64,000 nucleotides of DNA. Source: Rhizobium sp. Pop5 (lineage in GTDB: Bacteria; Pseudomonadota; Alphaproteobacteria; Rhizobiales; Rhizobiaceae). Below the pieces are notes generated by a model. The model saw nothing but the letters and a program-made list of their open reading frames with translations, was not told where the DNA came from and did not search any database. A program made the translations under genes and the position numbers. This document shows positions 34,559 through 44,417 of the stretch, one piece after another; position 1 is the stretch's first letter; every line of letters begins with the position of its first letter. The stretch is from NCBI RefSeq assembly GCF_024721175.1, contig NZ_CP099402.1, positions 868,001-932,000 of the forward strand, in the 5' to 3' direction.

Positions 34559-35314
34559 TTATTCGGCGGCGACGCTCGGAGGCTTCTTGGTCGGCCGTCG
34601 GGCTTCCGACGTCAATTCCGGAAATAGATGACCGGCATGCTCGATGACGTTCGCGCTCGTCTCCCGGATATGAAGCTCGATCAACTTTAATGCCGTATCG
34701 ACATTCCGCTCCATGACAGCGTCAACGATCATCTTGTGTTCAACGTCCTTCTCCCGCCATTTCGTGCGAAACTGTGACGACATGCGTCGATACCGATGTG
34801 CGCGCTCAAAAAGCTTGGCTCTCATTTCGAGCAGCACTGGCGAGCCGCAGGCAGCAACAAGCGAATAGTGGAATTCGCCATGCACCACGCTCCACTCATC
34901 AGAAAGATAGTATTCTCCGCCGATGCGCTGCTGGAGCCTCTCCATTCGATGAAACGCGGAAAGGATATTGCCTTCCCAAAGGTCATCGCCCTTGCGTATC
35001 GCTTTGGCAAGTGCTTCTCGTTCAATGAGGACGCGTGCATCCGTAAGATCGTTGAGATCGGCAATCGAGACGGGTGCCACCACAAAACCACGCTGTCCTT
35101 CTGCAACCACAAGATTTTCTGCAGAGAGACGTGAGAGGGCTTCTCTCAAGGTCGAGAAACTTACTTCGTAGCGTTCACGCAGGCTTTCAAAGCGCAACTT
35201 CTCACCGGGTTTGAGATCGCAATTTACGATATCCCGTCGCATGCGTTGCAGCACGTCGCCGGCTCGTGTCTCGCCGCCTGCATTTTGTTTTTCCAAGATG
35301 GTCTCCCGGCTCAT
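34559..35314 (-). CDS. GntR-family regulator, FCD (FadR-like) subfamily
   Basis: This 251-residue GntR regulator has an N-terminal winged helix LQRMRRDIVNCDLKPGEKLR and YEVSFSTLREALSRLSAENL. An FCD ligand-binding domain follows, with DARVLIEREALAKAIR, the metal-binding His residues in HGEFHYSLV, and a later HKMIVDAVMERNVDTALKLI. It is divergent from the dioxygenase operon at 35543. The 228-base divergent region is full of TTTCGAAA-type sequences that recur before the second module B promoter. It is the most likely regulator of module B. ATG 35314 is chosen over TTG 35338. Confidence 0.88.
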   Translation of the reverse strand: MSRETILEKQNAGGETRAGDVLQRMRRDIVNCDLKPGEKLRFESLRERYEVSFSTLREALSRLSAENLVVAEGQRGFVVAPVSIADLNDLTDARVLIEREALAKAIRKGDDLWEGNILSAFHRMERLQQRIGGEYYLSDEWSVVHGEFHYSLVAACGSPVLLEMRAKLFERAHRYRRMSSQFRTKWREKDVEHKMIVDAVMERNVDTALKLIELHIRETSANVIEHAGHLFPELTSEARRPTKKPPSVAAE

Positions 35315-35355
35315 GTGTTGAGATGCCACACGTTTCAACCCTTATGGAAGTTTAG

Positions 35356-35468
35356 GGATAATTTCGAAAAAATCAATCTTGGCGAAATTTATCATTTCCA
35401 TTCTGAAAAAACCGTATTCGAAATGCGCCCAATCATAAATTTCGTAAAACTCCATAATTTCGAAAATC
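35356..35468. promoter_or_regulatory. cluster of TTTCGAAA-type repeats in divergent GntR/dioxygenase promoter
   Basis: Four related AT-rich sequences occur in about 110 bases: ATAATTTCGAAAAAAT (35358-35373), GTATTCGAAATG (35414-35425), ATAAATTTCGTAAAAC (35435-35450) and ATAATTTCGAAAAT (35454-35467). Each is built round TTCGAA or TTCGTA. The same type recurs at 50781-50815 and 51041-51070. They are candidate binding sites for the FCD regulator. Confidence 0.6.
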
Positions 35469-35542
35469 CCTTGCATTGACGATCTAACTGGCGTATCAGA
35501 ACTGCAGCGGAACAGAGCATCGCAATTTCAAGGGAGGAAGAA

Positions 35543-36448
35543 ATGACGCACCTCGTGCACGCCATTGGGCACTTGAAGGTCAATGTGACGAACCCGGATG
35601 CGGTTATTCGTGATTCGACCGAAATTTTGGGATTGAGGGTTTCTCACCAGGAAAGGGATCAGACCTGGCTCAGCTCAAACGGGCGTGCGGCTGAGCTGGT
35701 GCTGGTCCATGGAGACGAGAATTCGGCCCACACGATCGGCCTTGAAGCCCTGACAAAGACCGACGTCGAGGCTGTGGCGTCGCGTATAGAGCCTGCCGGC
35801 TGCCGTATTCTGTCTCACCAACCAAGCCTGTCCTGCATGGATGCAGGCGTGACCTTCGCGACACCGGAAGGCTTGCGTTTCGAGGTCCATACGCCGATCC
35901 GCAACAACATTCGGGGGCAGCGTTTTCCCACGAACGGCATCATGCCGCGCCGCATTGACCACATCAATCTGATTTCGCCGGATCCGGTTGCCACCAGAGC
36001 GCAGCTTGAAGCTGTTGGGGGCATGAAGCTGTCCGAGCGTATGGTCAATGATGCGCTCAGTTGGATGTATGGCGGTAACCGCCAGCACCATGTTCTTGGT
36101 GTGGTCAAGGGTGCCGCAGCCGGGCTGCACCATGTCTCGTTCGAGTTTGTAGAGTTCAACATGTATTGCCGGCTCGGCGATATCCTCGACCGCTTTGACC
36201 GGCAACTTCTTTGGGGCCCAGGACGGCATCGTCCGGGCGACAATACCTATGCCTATTACACCGATGCCAGCGGCATGATGATCGAATGCTCTGGTCCGAT
36301 GTCGCACATTGCTGACGACTTGAACTTCGAACCCAACGTCATAACGAACTTGGAACGCCCCGGTAACGTCCGCGACATGAACGTCTGGGGCACGCCTGCG
36401 CCATTGGAATGGCGTGAACATTTCCACCCCTTCACCAAGATCGTCTGA
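35543..36448 (+). CDS. VOC-family extradiol-type dioxygenase (module B)
   Basis: This 301-residue two-domain VOC protein resembles catechol 2,3-dioxygenase. Metal-ligand candidates are His140 in RIDHINLI, His196/197 in LHHVSFEF and Glu248 in GMMIECSGPM. His229 and Tyr238/239 correspond to the catalytic His and Tyr of extradiol enzymes. AGGGAGGAAGAA gives a strong ribosome-binding site. It heads a rightward operon with a hydrolase, an Ldh2-type dehydrogenase and PntAB, and would open the ring produced by the MhpA-like monooxygenase encoded at 42733-44352. This is a functional parallel of the dioxygenase at 20718-21719. Confidence 0.87.
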   Translation: MTHLVHAIGHLKVNVTNPDAVIRDSTEILGLRVSHQERDQTWLSSNGRAAELVLVHGDENSAHTIGLEALTKTDVEAVASRIEPAGCRILSHQPSLSCMDAGVTFATPEGLRFEVHTPIRNNIRGQRFPTNGIMPRRIDHINLISPDPVATRAQLEAVGGMKLSERMVNDALSWMYGGNRQHHVLGVVKGAAAGLHHVSFEFVEFNMYCRLGDILDRFDRQLLWGPGRHRPGDNTYAYYTDASGMMIECSGPMSHIADDLNFEPNVITNLERPGNVRDMNVWGTPAPLEWREHFHPFTKIV

Positions 36449-36468
36449 ACAATCCGAGGTAAGATGTC

Positions 36469-37356
36469 ATGCAACAAAAGCTCACGTTTATGTCGGACGG
36501 ACTGAAGATATCAGCCGTGCTCCATATCCCGGACGCTCGCCAGGCCGGGCAGAAGCTCCCCGCATTCATCGTCTGCCACGGTTTTGTTGGCTCCAAGGAT
36601 GAAAGTCACGCGCAGATTCAGGCCGAAATGATGGAAGCATTCGGCTATATCGCCTTGCGGTTCGATTTTCGCAGCTGCGGCGAAAGCGAGGGGGAGCGTG
36701 CGCAGGTGCGCTGCTTCGACCAGGTTGCTGATGCCAAGAACGCCCTGACGTTCCTTGCCGGCCGAGAGGAAGTGGATTCGGCGCGTATCGGCATAACGGG
36801 TCATAGTTTCGGTGCGGCCGTCTCCGTCTACACGGCAGGTGTTGACGAGCGTGTTGCCTGCTGCCTCTCGTCCTGTGGTTGGGGTAACGGCGAGCGAAAG
36901 TTCCGCGGCCAGCACCCGACGCCCGAATCATGGGATAAGTTCATCGGCATTCTCGAAAACGGTCGCAAGCATAAGCAGGAGACCGGCCAAAGCCTCTGGA
37001 TGTCCCGCTTCGATGCCGTCCCGATCCCTGAACATCTGCGCAAGAACCTCTCGCCGAAGGCAATCATGGAGATCCCGGTCGAAACTGCGTGGTCGATGTA
37101 TAATTTCCGTGCGGACGATGTCATCGGCAATATCGCGCCGCGCCCCTTGCTTTTGTTCCACACCGCCAATGACATCATCACGCCGACAAGTGAATCCATC
37201 CGCATGTTCGAGAGGGCCGGCCAGCCAACCGAACTCATGTTGATCGATACGACGGCGCACTTCCCGCTTGCACCAGGCGATGCGCCGCGCACCAAGGCGA
37301 TGATGAAAGGTTGGCTGGACAAGTTCTTTCCGTCTCCGCTGGGCACTGCGTCATGA
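36469..37356 (+). CDS. alpha/beta hydrolase
   Basis: This is a 295-residue serine hydrolase. An oxyanion segment VCHGFVGSKDE, the nucleophile elbow ITGHSFGAAVSV (Ser in GHSFG), an acid in FHTANDIITP and a C-terminal His in DTTAHFPLAPGD complete the triad. The sequence belongs to the dienelactone-hydrolase/peptidase-S9-like group. It lies 20 bases after the dioxygenase and overlaps the next gene by ATGA. Hydrolysis of the ring-cleavage product is a reasonable role. Confidence 0.87.
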   Translation: MQQKLTFMSDGLKISAVLHIPDARQAGQKLPAFIVCHGFVGSKDESHAQIQAEMMEAFGYIALRFDFRSCGESEGERAQVRCFDQVADAKNALTFLAGREEVDSARIGITGHSFGAAVSVYTAGVDERVACCLSSCGWGNGERKFRGQHPTPESWDKFIGILENGRKHKQETGQSLWMSRFDAVPIPEHLRKNLSPKAIMEIPVETAWSMYNFRADDVIGNIAPRPLLLFHTANDIITPTSESIRMFERAGQPTELMLIDTTAHFPLAPGDAPRTKAMMKGWLDKFFPSPLGTAS

Positions 37357-38408
37357 GTGGAGCTTCAGAGACAAAGCCTATCAGCAGGCAGGCACTCGAG
37401 GATTTTGCGGCGGCGCTGCTGCAGGCAGGCGGTTTTAGCGAACAATACGCAAAACAGTCCGCCGAGCTTCTGGTCTGGGCCAATATGCGGGGCGCCGATT
37501 CCCACGGCGTTTTGCGCATCCCACGCTACATCGAAATGGTGGAACTCGGCATCGTAAAGGGCTGCGCCGAGCCTGCCGTGTCGCATGAATTTGGCGCGAT
37601 TTGCCGTTTGGATGGCAATCTTGTTCCGGGCGCAGTCGGGATGTCGATGGCGACGAAGAGGGCCATTGAGCTTGCCGGGACGTTCGGCATCGGTCTGTGC
37701 GAAATTTCCCGCATAAGCCATTCAGGCGCCATCGGTTATTTCGCTGAGAAGATCGCCCGAGCCGGAATGATCGGTATTGTCATGGCGGCCTCGAAGCCAT
37801 TGATGGTCTATCATGGAGCACGGGGTGAGGGGGTTTCGACCAATCCGATTGCGATCAGTGCACCGGCTGGAGAAGGACAAAACCCTCTCATCTTCGATAT
37901 GTCGACTGCAGCAGTCGCGCTCGGCAAGATCATGGCGGCAAAGGACGCGGGCCGCCCGATTCCTCCGGACTGGGCGGTGAACATTGAGGGCGTCCCGACA
38001 ACCGATCCTTCCAAAGTCAAGGCGGTTCTACCGATGGCAGGACCAAAAGGCTCCGGTCTGTCGCTGATGATTGAGGTTCTGGTGAGCGTACTTGGTGGCA
38101 ATCCGCTGATTTCAGCAGCCCTCTCGCAGAAAAAGGACAACGGCTTCAACGGCTTGGCAATAGCCATCAATCCCTTCGCGTTCGGATTGCCGCATGCGGT
38201 CGTGGAAGATATCGCGGCGCTGGCACGAGCCATCAAAGGCCTGCCGCCGGCGGCCGGCGTCAAGGAGGTGCTGTTGCCCGGAGAGCGAGGATTTCTGACG
38301 GCTGCAAGGCGAAGCGCGGACGGTATTCCCATTACCGCAGGTACCGCCAAGCGTTTGGCGGAGGAGGGTGTCAAGCGGGGCGTTGCTGTGCCGGCGGAAT
38401 TTTCTTGA
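37353..38408 (+). CDS. Ldh2/MDH2-family 2-hydroxyacid dehydrogenase
   Basis: This 351-residue NAD(P)-dependent oxidoreductase is of the Ldh2 family (malate, ureidoglycolate, sulfolactate and related dehydrogenases), unrelated in fold to classical LDH. Family motifs are MRGADSHGVLRIPRY, ISRISHSGAIGYFAEKIARA with the catalytic His, NPIAISAPAGEG and KGSGLSLMIEVL. The ATG at 37353 overlaps the hydrolase stop (ATGA), so translation is coupled. It probably oxidises or reduces a 2-hydroxyacid released after ring cleavage. Confidence 0.9.
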   Translation: MSGASETKPISRQALEDFAAALLQAGGFSEQYAKQSAELLVWANMRGADSHGVLRIPRYIEMVELGIVKGCAEPAVSHEFGAICRLDGNLVPGAVGMSMATKRAIELAGTFGIGLCEISRISHSGAIGYFAEKIARAGMIGIVMAASKPLMVYHGARGEGVSTNPIAISAPAGEGQNPLIFDMSTAAVALGKIMAAKDAGRPIPPDWAVNIEGVPTTDPSKVKAVLPMAGPKGSGLSLMIEVLVSVLGGNPLISAALSQKKDNGFNGLAIAINPFAFGLPHAVVEDIAALARAIKGLPPAAGVKEVLLPGERGFLTAARRSADGIPITAGTAKRLAEEGVKRGVAVPAEFS

Positions 38409-38589
38409 CCGGCACCGCAGCGCTCTCGCGAAACGGCGCTGGCCGGCCCCCTCTCCTTCAAGAGATCTATCCGGGTTTGTTTTGGAAACTGAAATCACGA
38501 TCGGCACTCCGCTGCATTTGGTCTGGAGTGTTCTCGATCATCTGCGGAGTTGCCGCGCTTGAAACGAAGTGCTGGCGCAGCTGAAGGGT

Positions 38590-38756
38590 CGCATCCGGTG
38601 TCGCAGCCGCCCGCGGCCGCATAGCGTGCCTGACATCGTCGACTGGTACATGCAGGGCAAGATCGAGATCAAAACCGATCACCGCCTGGCATTCGAAGAC
38701 ATCAACAAGCACGTCGAACTTCGGGCCAAAGCGTCCGTCGCGTGGTCGTCTGCTGA
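38590..38756 (+). pseudogene. class III alcohol dehydrogenase C-terminal fossil
   Basis: The stretch reads VPDIVDWYMQGKIEI then HRLAFEDINK, and after a frameshift GQSVRRVVVC and a stop at 38754-38756. This is the C terminus of glutathione-dependent formaldehyde/class III alcohol dehydrogenases. Only the last 55 or so residues remain. Just upstream, a short open stretch (about 38480-38560) starts like an SRPBCC domain (ETEITIGTPLHLVWSVL), but it stops at once. Both look like scars between the dehydrogenase and pntA genes. Confidence 0.65.
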
Positions 38757-38797
38757 CTGAGAGATTTGATTAGAATTCATAGCGTTGGGAGGATGAC

Positions 38798-40372
38798 TTG
38801 CTGATTGGCACCCCGAAAGAGATATGGGAAGGCGAGGCCCGGGTTGCACTGACGCCCGAGAGCGCGCTCCAACTGCGCAAACTCGGATATGAGTGCGTCA
38901 TCGAGACTGGTGCGGGCAGAGCGGCCGGATTTTCCGAGGATGCCTATCGTACAGCCGGCGTTGTCATAGTCGACACGGCGGCGGCGCTTTACGAAGCGGC
39001 CGACGTGATCGTTAAAGTGCGTCCGCCGGAAGCCTCGGAAGTACAGCGCCTACGTGCCGGCAAAACGCTGATCTCGTTTTTCTATCCCGGCCAGAACAAC
39101 CAACTGCTGCAGCAGGCGAAGACCACCGGATCGACTGTCATCGCCATGGACATGGTGCCGCGCATCTCGCGCGCCCAGAAGATGGACGCGCTGTCGTCGA
39201 TGGCCAACATCGCGGGCTACAGGGCGGTCATCGAGGCTGGGAGCAACTTCGGGCGGTTCTTCACCGGCCAGGTCACGGCCGCCGGCAAGGTACCGCCGGC
39301 CAAAGTGCTGGTTATCGGTGCGGGCGTGGCCGGTCTTGCCGCGATCGGAACGGCGACCTCGCTGGGCGCGATCACCTATGCGTTCGACGTGCGCCCGGAA
39401 GTGGCCGAGCAGATCGAGTCCATGGGTGCCCAGTTCGTCTATCTCGACTTCGACGACGAACGGCAGGATGGCGCCGCGACCGGCGGCTATGCGGCCCCGT
39501 CTTCGCCGGAGTTCCGACAGAAGCAACTTGCCAAGTTCCGCGAGCTCGCGCCGGAGATCGACATCGTCATCACCACAGCCCTGATCCCCGGCCGGGATGC
39601 GCCGAAGCTGTGGCTCGCGGATATGGTGGCGGCGATGAAACCGGGCTCCGTCGTCATCGATTTGGCGGCCGAGCGCGGGGGCAACTGCGATCTCACCGTG
39701 CCGGATCAGAAAACGGTCTCCGACAACGGCGTGATCGTCATCGGCTATACGGATTTCCCGAGCCGCATGGCGGCGCAGGCCTCGACGCTCTACGCGACCA
39801 ACATCCGCCATATGCTGACGGATCTAACTCCGGGAAAGGATGGCGTGATCGTTCACAACATGGACGATGACGTCATCCGCGGGGCTACCGTCACCAAGGG
39901 TGGCGAGATTGCTTATCCGCCACCGCCGCCGAGGGTACAGGCGATCGCCGCCGCAAAACCGAAGGAAAAGGTGAAGGAGCCGACGCCGGAGGAAAAGCGG
40001 GCCCGGGAAATGGCCGCCTTCAAGGCGCAGACCAAGAACCAAGGCATCATGCTCGTCATCGGCACGGCGCTTCTGCTGCTGGTCGGCGTCTATGCGCCGT
40101 TGAGCTTCATGAGCCATTTTGTCGTCTTCGTGCTCTCCTGCTTCATTGGCTTCCAAGTAATCTGGAACGTGTCGCATTCGCTGCATACGCCGCTGATGGC
40201 GGTGACCAACGCCGTATCCGGCATCGTCATTCTCGGCGCGCTCTTGCAGATCGGCTCGGGTAATGGGCTGGTGGTGGCGCTGGCGGCCCTGTCGGTGCTG
40301 ATCGCCACCATCAACATCGTCGGTGGCTTCCTCGTCACCCGGCGCATGCTCGCCATGTTCCAGAAAACTTAA
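38798..40372 (+). CDS. pntA: NAD(P) transhydrogenase alpha subunit
   Basis: This is a 524-residue proton-translocating transhydrogenase alpha subunit. The N-terminal domain ([20 protein letters not shown]) and NAD-binding domain ([20 protein letters not shown] near residue 170) are followed by a Lys/Glu-rich linker and a C-terminal membrane domain with several helices (from about residue 415). The single-chain form combines what many rhizobial genomes split into pntAA and pntAB. The start is TTG 38798 after GGGAGGATGAC. It probably provides NADPH for the module B monooxygenase. Confidence 0.93.
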   Translation: MLIGTPKEIWEGEARVALTPESALQLRKLGYECVIETGAGRAAGFSEDAYRTAGVVIVDTAAALYEAADVIVKVRPPEASEVQRLRAGKTLISFFYPGQNNQLLQQAKTTGSTVIAMDMVPRISRAQKMDALSSMANIAGYRAVIEAGSNFGRFFTGQVTAAGKVPPAKVLVIGAGVAGLAAIGTATSLGAITYAFDVRPEVAEQIESMGAQFVYLDFDDERQDGAATGGYAAPSSPEFRQKQLAKFRELAPEIDIVITTALIPGRDAPKLWLADMVAAMKPGSVVIDLAAERGGNCDLTVPDQKTVSDNGVIVIGYTDFPSRMAAQASTLYATNIRHMLTDLTPGKDGVIVHNMDDDVIRGATVTKGGEIAYPPPPPRVQAIAAAKPKEKVKEPTPEEKRAREMAAFKAQTKNQGIMLVIGTALLLLVGVYAPLSFMSHFVVFVLSCFIGFQVIWNVSHSLHTPLMAVTNAVSGIVILGALLQIGSGNGLVVALAALSVLIATINIVGGFLVTRRMLAMFQKT

Positions 40373-40390
40373 GTGGCAGGGATCTTCACA

Positions 40391-41824
40391 ATGACCATTG
40401 GTATCGTAGCAGCCGCCTATGTTGCGTCAGCGGTTCTCTTCATCCTCTCGCTCGGCGGCCTGTCCGGCCAGGAAAGCGCCAAGCGCGCCGTCTGGTACGG
40501 CATTGTCGGCATGACCCTCGCCGTTGTCGCCACAATCTTTGGTCCCGGCGTCGGCAATTGGTTCATCATCGCGCTGATGGTCGCTGGCGGCGCGGTGCTC
40601 GGTTACTATGTCGCCAGCCGGGTGCAGATGACAGAAATGCCGCAGCTTGTTGCGGCGCTGCATTCCTTCGTCGGCCTCGCCGCCGTGTTCATCGGCTTCA
40701 ATGCCCATCTCGAGGCGGTTCATGTCGCCGGTCTTAACGAAGCATCCCGCGCAACGCTCACCGGATTTGCCGCCATTCTGGCGCGCAAGGACATGGTGGA
40801 AATGTCGATCATGAAGGTCGAGGTCTTCCTCGGCATCTTCATCGGCGCGATCACCTTCACTGGCTCGGTCGTCGCCTTCGGCAAGCTGGCCGGCAAATTG
40901 GATGGCAAGGCCCGGAAACTGCCGGGCGGTCATCTGCTGAATGCCGTTGCCGCCATCGCCACGCTCGTGCTGCTGGTGATGTTTTTTAACGGCGCCGGAA
41001 CCTGGACGCTGGTGCTGATGACGACACTCGCCTTCTTCATCGGCTACCACCTGATCATGGGCATCGGTGGTGCCGACATGCCGGTCGTCGTCTCGATGCT
41101 GAACAGCTATTCCGGCTGGGCGGCTGCGGCGATCGGCTTCACGCTCGGCAACGATCTTCTGATCGTCACCGGCGCCCTGGTCGGCTCCTCGGGTGCGATC
41201 CTCTCCTACATCATGTGCAAGGCAATGAACCGCTCCTTCGTCTCGGTCATCCTCGGCGGCTTCGGCGCGGTTGCCGGCCCAGCCATGGAAATACTTGGTG
41301 AGCAGGTAGCGATCGATGCAGAAGGTGTCGCGAGTGCGCTAAACGAGGCCGACAGCATTATCATCGTCCCCGGCTACGGCATGGCTGTGGCACAGGCCCA
41401 ACAGTCGGTGTCGGAACTGACGCGCAAGCTACGCGCCGCCGGCAAAAATGTCCGTTTCGCCATCCATCCGGTGGCCGGCCGCTTGCCCGGACATATGAAC
41501 GTTCTGCTCGCTGAAGCCAAGGTACCCTACGACATCGTGCTCGAAATGGACGAGATCAACGACGACTTCCACGAGACCGACGTCGTCATCGTCATCGGCT
41601 CCAACGACATCGTCAACCCGGCTGCCCAGGAAGATCCGAACTCACCGATCGCGGGCATGCCAGTGTTGGAAGTCTGGAAGGCCAAACAGGTCTTCGTCTC
41701 CAAGCGTGGCCAGGGAACCGGATATTCCGGCATAGAGAACCCGCTCTTCTACAAGGACAACACCCGTATGTTCTATGGTGATGCGAGGAAGAGCTTGGAT
41801 CAAGTCTTACCATTTTTCGCCTAG
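40391..41824 (+). CDS. pntB: NAD(P) transhydrogenase beta subunit
   Basis: This is a 477-residue transhydrogenase beta subunit. An N-terminal membrane domain of about eight or nine helices is followed by the NADP-binding domain with [42 protein letters not shown] and [23 protein letters not shown] 40391 has AGGG upstream and is preferred to GTG 40373, which directly follows the pntA stop without a ribosome-binding site. It forms the membrane complex with PntA. Confidence 0.93.
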   Translation: MTIGIVAAAYVASAVLFILSLGGLSGQESAKRAVWYGIVGMTLAVVATIFGPGVGNWFIIALMVAGGAVLGYYVASRVQMTEMPQLVAALHSFVGLAAVFIGFNAHLEAVHVAGLNEASRATLTGFAAILARKDMVEMSIMKVEVFLGIFIGAITFTGSVVAFGKLAGKLDGKARKLPGGHLLNAVAAIATLVLLVMFFNGAGTWTLVLMTTLAFFIGYHLIMGIGGADMPVVVSMLNSYSGWAAAAIGFTLGNDLLIVTGALVGSSGAILSYIMCKAMNRSFVSVILGGFGAVAGPAMEILGEQVAIDAEGVASALNEADSIIIVPGYGMAVAQAQQSVSELTRKLRAAGKNVRFAIHPVAGRLPGHMNVLLAEAKVPYDIVLEMDEINDDFHETDVVIVIGSNDIVNPAAQEDPNSPIAGMPVLEVWKAKQVFVSKRGQGTGYSGIENPLFYKDNTRMFYGDARKSLDQVLPFFA

Positions 41825-41984
41825 CCAATTTCGGTATCCACTGAGCGAACGCCGTCCTATCATAGACTTCGCACGACGCTGACATGGTACCGAGATCGGA
41901 CCGGATTTCTCTTTCGTAGGATTGGCCATGGATCAGACTTAAGAGACCGTCACCGTATCAACACCCGTAAGTGCCTCGTCTCAA

Positions 41985-42094
41985 CGAAAGTGGCGCCGTT
42001 CGGTGGTATCATCCAGTCGGGCCAAGGACGCGAAGGCTCGAAATACGGTATCGACGACTATATCGAGATCAAATATCTCTGCCTTAGCATCTGA
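41985..42094 (+). pseudogene. succinate-semialdehyde-type aldehyde dehydrogenase 3' fossil
   Basis: The translation KVAPFGGIIQSGQGREGSKY followed by GIDDYIEIKYLCL and a stop at 42092-42094 is the C terminus of GabD-like aldehyde dehydrogenases. No other part of the gene is visible upstream, so this is a truncated scrap of about 35 codons. Confidence 0.65.
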
Positions 42095-42425
42095 TTTGCT
42101 CGGGCCGAGATGGGCCTCGGACGCAATCCCGGCGCGTGTGTTGTCTGGACGGCAATCGCGCTGGCGGCGTTCTCGGCGGGATTTCAAACTGACTTGGCGC
42201 CGCTGTAGGCAAGGGATCGTTCGGCCAATTCGAGACTCAGTCGCTTGAGCGATTGTCAGGAGAGGGCGTCAATGGAATTGCGGCTAACGAAAGATCCCTC
42301 TTCTTGGTCGGCAACGCGGTAAAGCTCGGGAGGCTTCTCCCAGTAGGCACGTAAACGCTTATATGGCACACAAATGTTGATTGAATCAGCTCTTTTGAGC
42401 TGCTGTGTCAGCCCCCGAGATTATT

Positions 42426-42745
42426 TGTTCACCGTCCGTGTCCATCTGCATGCGACGAAGGCCTATTTGCAGCAATGGGGCAAACCTCTGGCATTCTACA
42501 GCGTTGCGCCCGATCCGTGCGTCGGAGAAGACCGGACGAGCGGCCTGACGCAGTTCGGGGGGCTCTCTCTGAACTCAACATCGATATCATCTGCGCCAAC
42601 ACCCCGCAGGCCAAGGGACGCGTGGAAGAGGCCAACCAGACGCTGCAGGATCGCATGGTCAAGAACTGCGGCTGCGCGGCATCGACACGATCAACGCGGC
42701 CAACGCCTATGCGCCGGTATTCATGGCGGACTTCAATATCGAGAT
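42426..42745 (+). pseudogene. transposase (integrase-core) fossil
   Basis: Three successive frames give HLHATKAYLQQWGKPLAFYS, then LSELNIDIICANTPQAKGRV followed by EEANQTLQDRMVK, then RGIDTINAANAYAPVFMADF. This is the C-terminal part of a DDE integrase-core transposase related to ISNCY-type elements, with two frameshifts. No inverted repeats were recognised. Its end abuts and slightly overlaps the 3' end of the MhpA-like gene. The region from 42095 to 42425 shows nothing recognisable. Confidence 0.65.
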
Positions 42746-44352
42746 TTATCCACCCACGCTTTGGTCCGGTCACCTTCATCGTTCGCGGAAACGGTCCACC
42801 CGGCAAGTTGTTCGAGTAGCATCGTCAGTTCACTTTCGTCAGAGACGGCGCCGAATATCACACGGTCTGGACGAACGACGATCGCGCGGAAACCCCGCTC
42901 TGACAGCCAACTTTCTAATATATGCTCTTCTTCCTCAAATCCATCCGCAACGCCGAACTCAAAAAGCGCTATGGCGAGCCGGGATAATTGATTCCGAACC
43001 GCATCGGTGATGTTCAAGCCCTTGGCAATGACGACAAAATCGTTCCCAAGCACATCGTCAAACAGTATCGATATACCGCCCACCACCACGCGCGGCTGTG
43101 GGCAAACTTCACCGGCACCAGGTGCCGGCCGGCCATTACTTGCAAAGCCGATGGCGCCGTCAGCTATCGGGGGAAAGAGGCTCTGCCTGATAACGGTACC
43201 CTTTCCTTCCGCTACCAGGGCCTTCATCGCCGCATTTCTTGCCTCCGCCCGTTCTTGATCGATTTCGCATATGACCTCACCCAAGCTTTTGGTTATAGAA
43301 ATGACCTTGTGGACGAGAGGCCTTCGCTCCTGCTCGTAGGTATCCAGTAATTTCGCGGGACCTCCCTGTAGTGCGCTGGCGATCTTCCAACCGAGATTCG
43401 ACGCGTCCTTGATACCCTGAACCATCCCCTGCGCGAGGAAAGGCGGCGTCATGTGACAGGCGTCTCCAGCGAGAAACACGTTGCCCTTGCGCCAGGATTC
43501 AGCGACCAAGGCATGGAACCTATAGGTCGCCGAGCGCCAGATTTCCGCCTGCCCCGGCTTCAGCCACGGAGAAAGAAGTTCCCAGATGCGCTCCGATCGA
43601 TTGATCTCTTCGCCAGTTTCGCCAGGCAGCAGCATGAACTCCCAGCGCCGCAAGTTCCCCGGTAGCACCACGAATGTGTGTGGCCTGGCGGGGTTGCAGA
43701 ACTGTACGTTCGTCTCCGGCAGATTGACGTCTTCGTCACCTAGAACGACGTCGATCACGAGCCATGGTTGGTCGAACACAAGGTCCTCAAACCTAATATC
43801 GAGAGTGCGCCGGACGAAACTGTTGCCACCGTCACACCCGACGACGAACGTCGCATTGACCGAGATCGTATCTCCCGTGTCCATTTCCCGAAGCGACAGG
43901 CGGGGACTAGAGGGATCGTCGAGTGAGACTACCTCGACGCCGGTCATAATCGTCACCGTCGGTGAATTTCTTGCCTTGTCTCGCAAAATGCGCTCAAGAG
44001 GCGGCTGCACAAAGGTGAGATAGGCGGGCCATCCGAGTTTATGGGGACGCGCCGGCGAAATGAACCTGCGCAGCAACGTGCCATCGGCAGCACGATACTC
44101 CGAATCCCTGTATTCTCCGACGATAGAGGCGAGATCGTCGGCCACACCCAAACCCTGAAAGACGCGCATGACCTCGTGGTCCATGCCGATCGCGCGCGGA
44201 AGAGCAAACACGTCATCGCGCGCGTCTATTCCCAACACGGAAATCCCGAAGCTTCCTAGAAGGTTGCAAAGTGTGATGCCCACCGGGCCGAGCCCAATGA
44301 CGACCACCTGGAATTCAGCCTTGGCAAGCTGCTTGAAATCGATCTTTCCCAT
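42733..44352 (-). CDS. FAD-dependent aromatic monooxygenase, MhpA-like
   Basis: This is a 539-residue class A flavoprotein monooxygenase resembling 3-(3-hydroxyphenyl)propionate hydroxylase. The FAD dinucleotide motif is VVVIGLGPVGITLCNLLGSF, the NADPH/FAD DG-type motif is VVGCDGGNSFVRRTL, and the GD motif is VFLAGDACHMTPPFLAQGM. A C-terminal thioredoxin-like extension (about residues 400-539) is usual for the family. It hydroxylates a phenolic ring to a catechol, the substrate for an extradiol dioxygenase such as that at 35543. It is the last gene of an eight-gene leftward operon. GTG 44355 just precedes the chosen ATG. Confidence 0.88.
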   Translation of the reverse strand: MGKIDFKQLAKAEFQVVVIGLGPVGITLCNLLGSFGISVLGIDARDDVFALPRAIGMDHEVMRVFQGLGVADDLASIVGEYRDSEYRAADGTLLRRFISPARPHKLGWPAYLTFVQPPLERILRDKARNSPTVTIMTGVEVVSLDDPSSPRLSLREMDTGDTISVNATFVVGCDGGNSFVRRTLDIRFEDLVFDQPWLVIDVVLGDEDVNLPETNVQFCNPARPHTFVVLPGNLRRWEFMLLPGETGEEINRSERIWELLSPWLKPGQAEIWRSATYRFHALVAESWRKGNVFLAGDACHMTPPFLAQGMVQGIKDASNLGWKIASALQGGPAKLLDTYEQERRPLVHKVISITKSLGEVICEIDQERAEARNAAMKALVAEGKGTVIRQSLFPPIADGAIGFASNGRPAPGAGEVCPQPRVVVGGISILFDDVLGNDFVVIAKGLNITDAVRNQLSRLAIALFEFGVADGFEEEEHILESWLSERGFRAIVVRPDRVIFGAVSDESELTMLLEQLAGWTVSANDEGDRTKAWVDKSRY

Positions 44353-44417
44353 CACTTGATCCGTTATCCAGTCCGCCCGCGCGACGGGCGCAAAGCTCGT
44401 TTTTGATCCGCTCTCTG

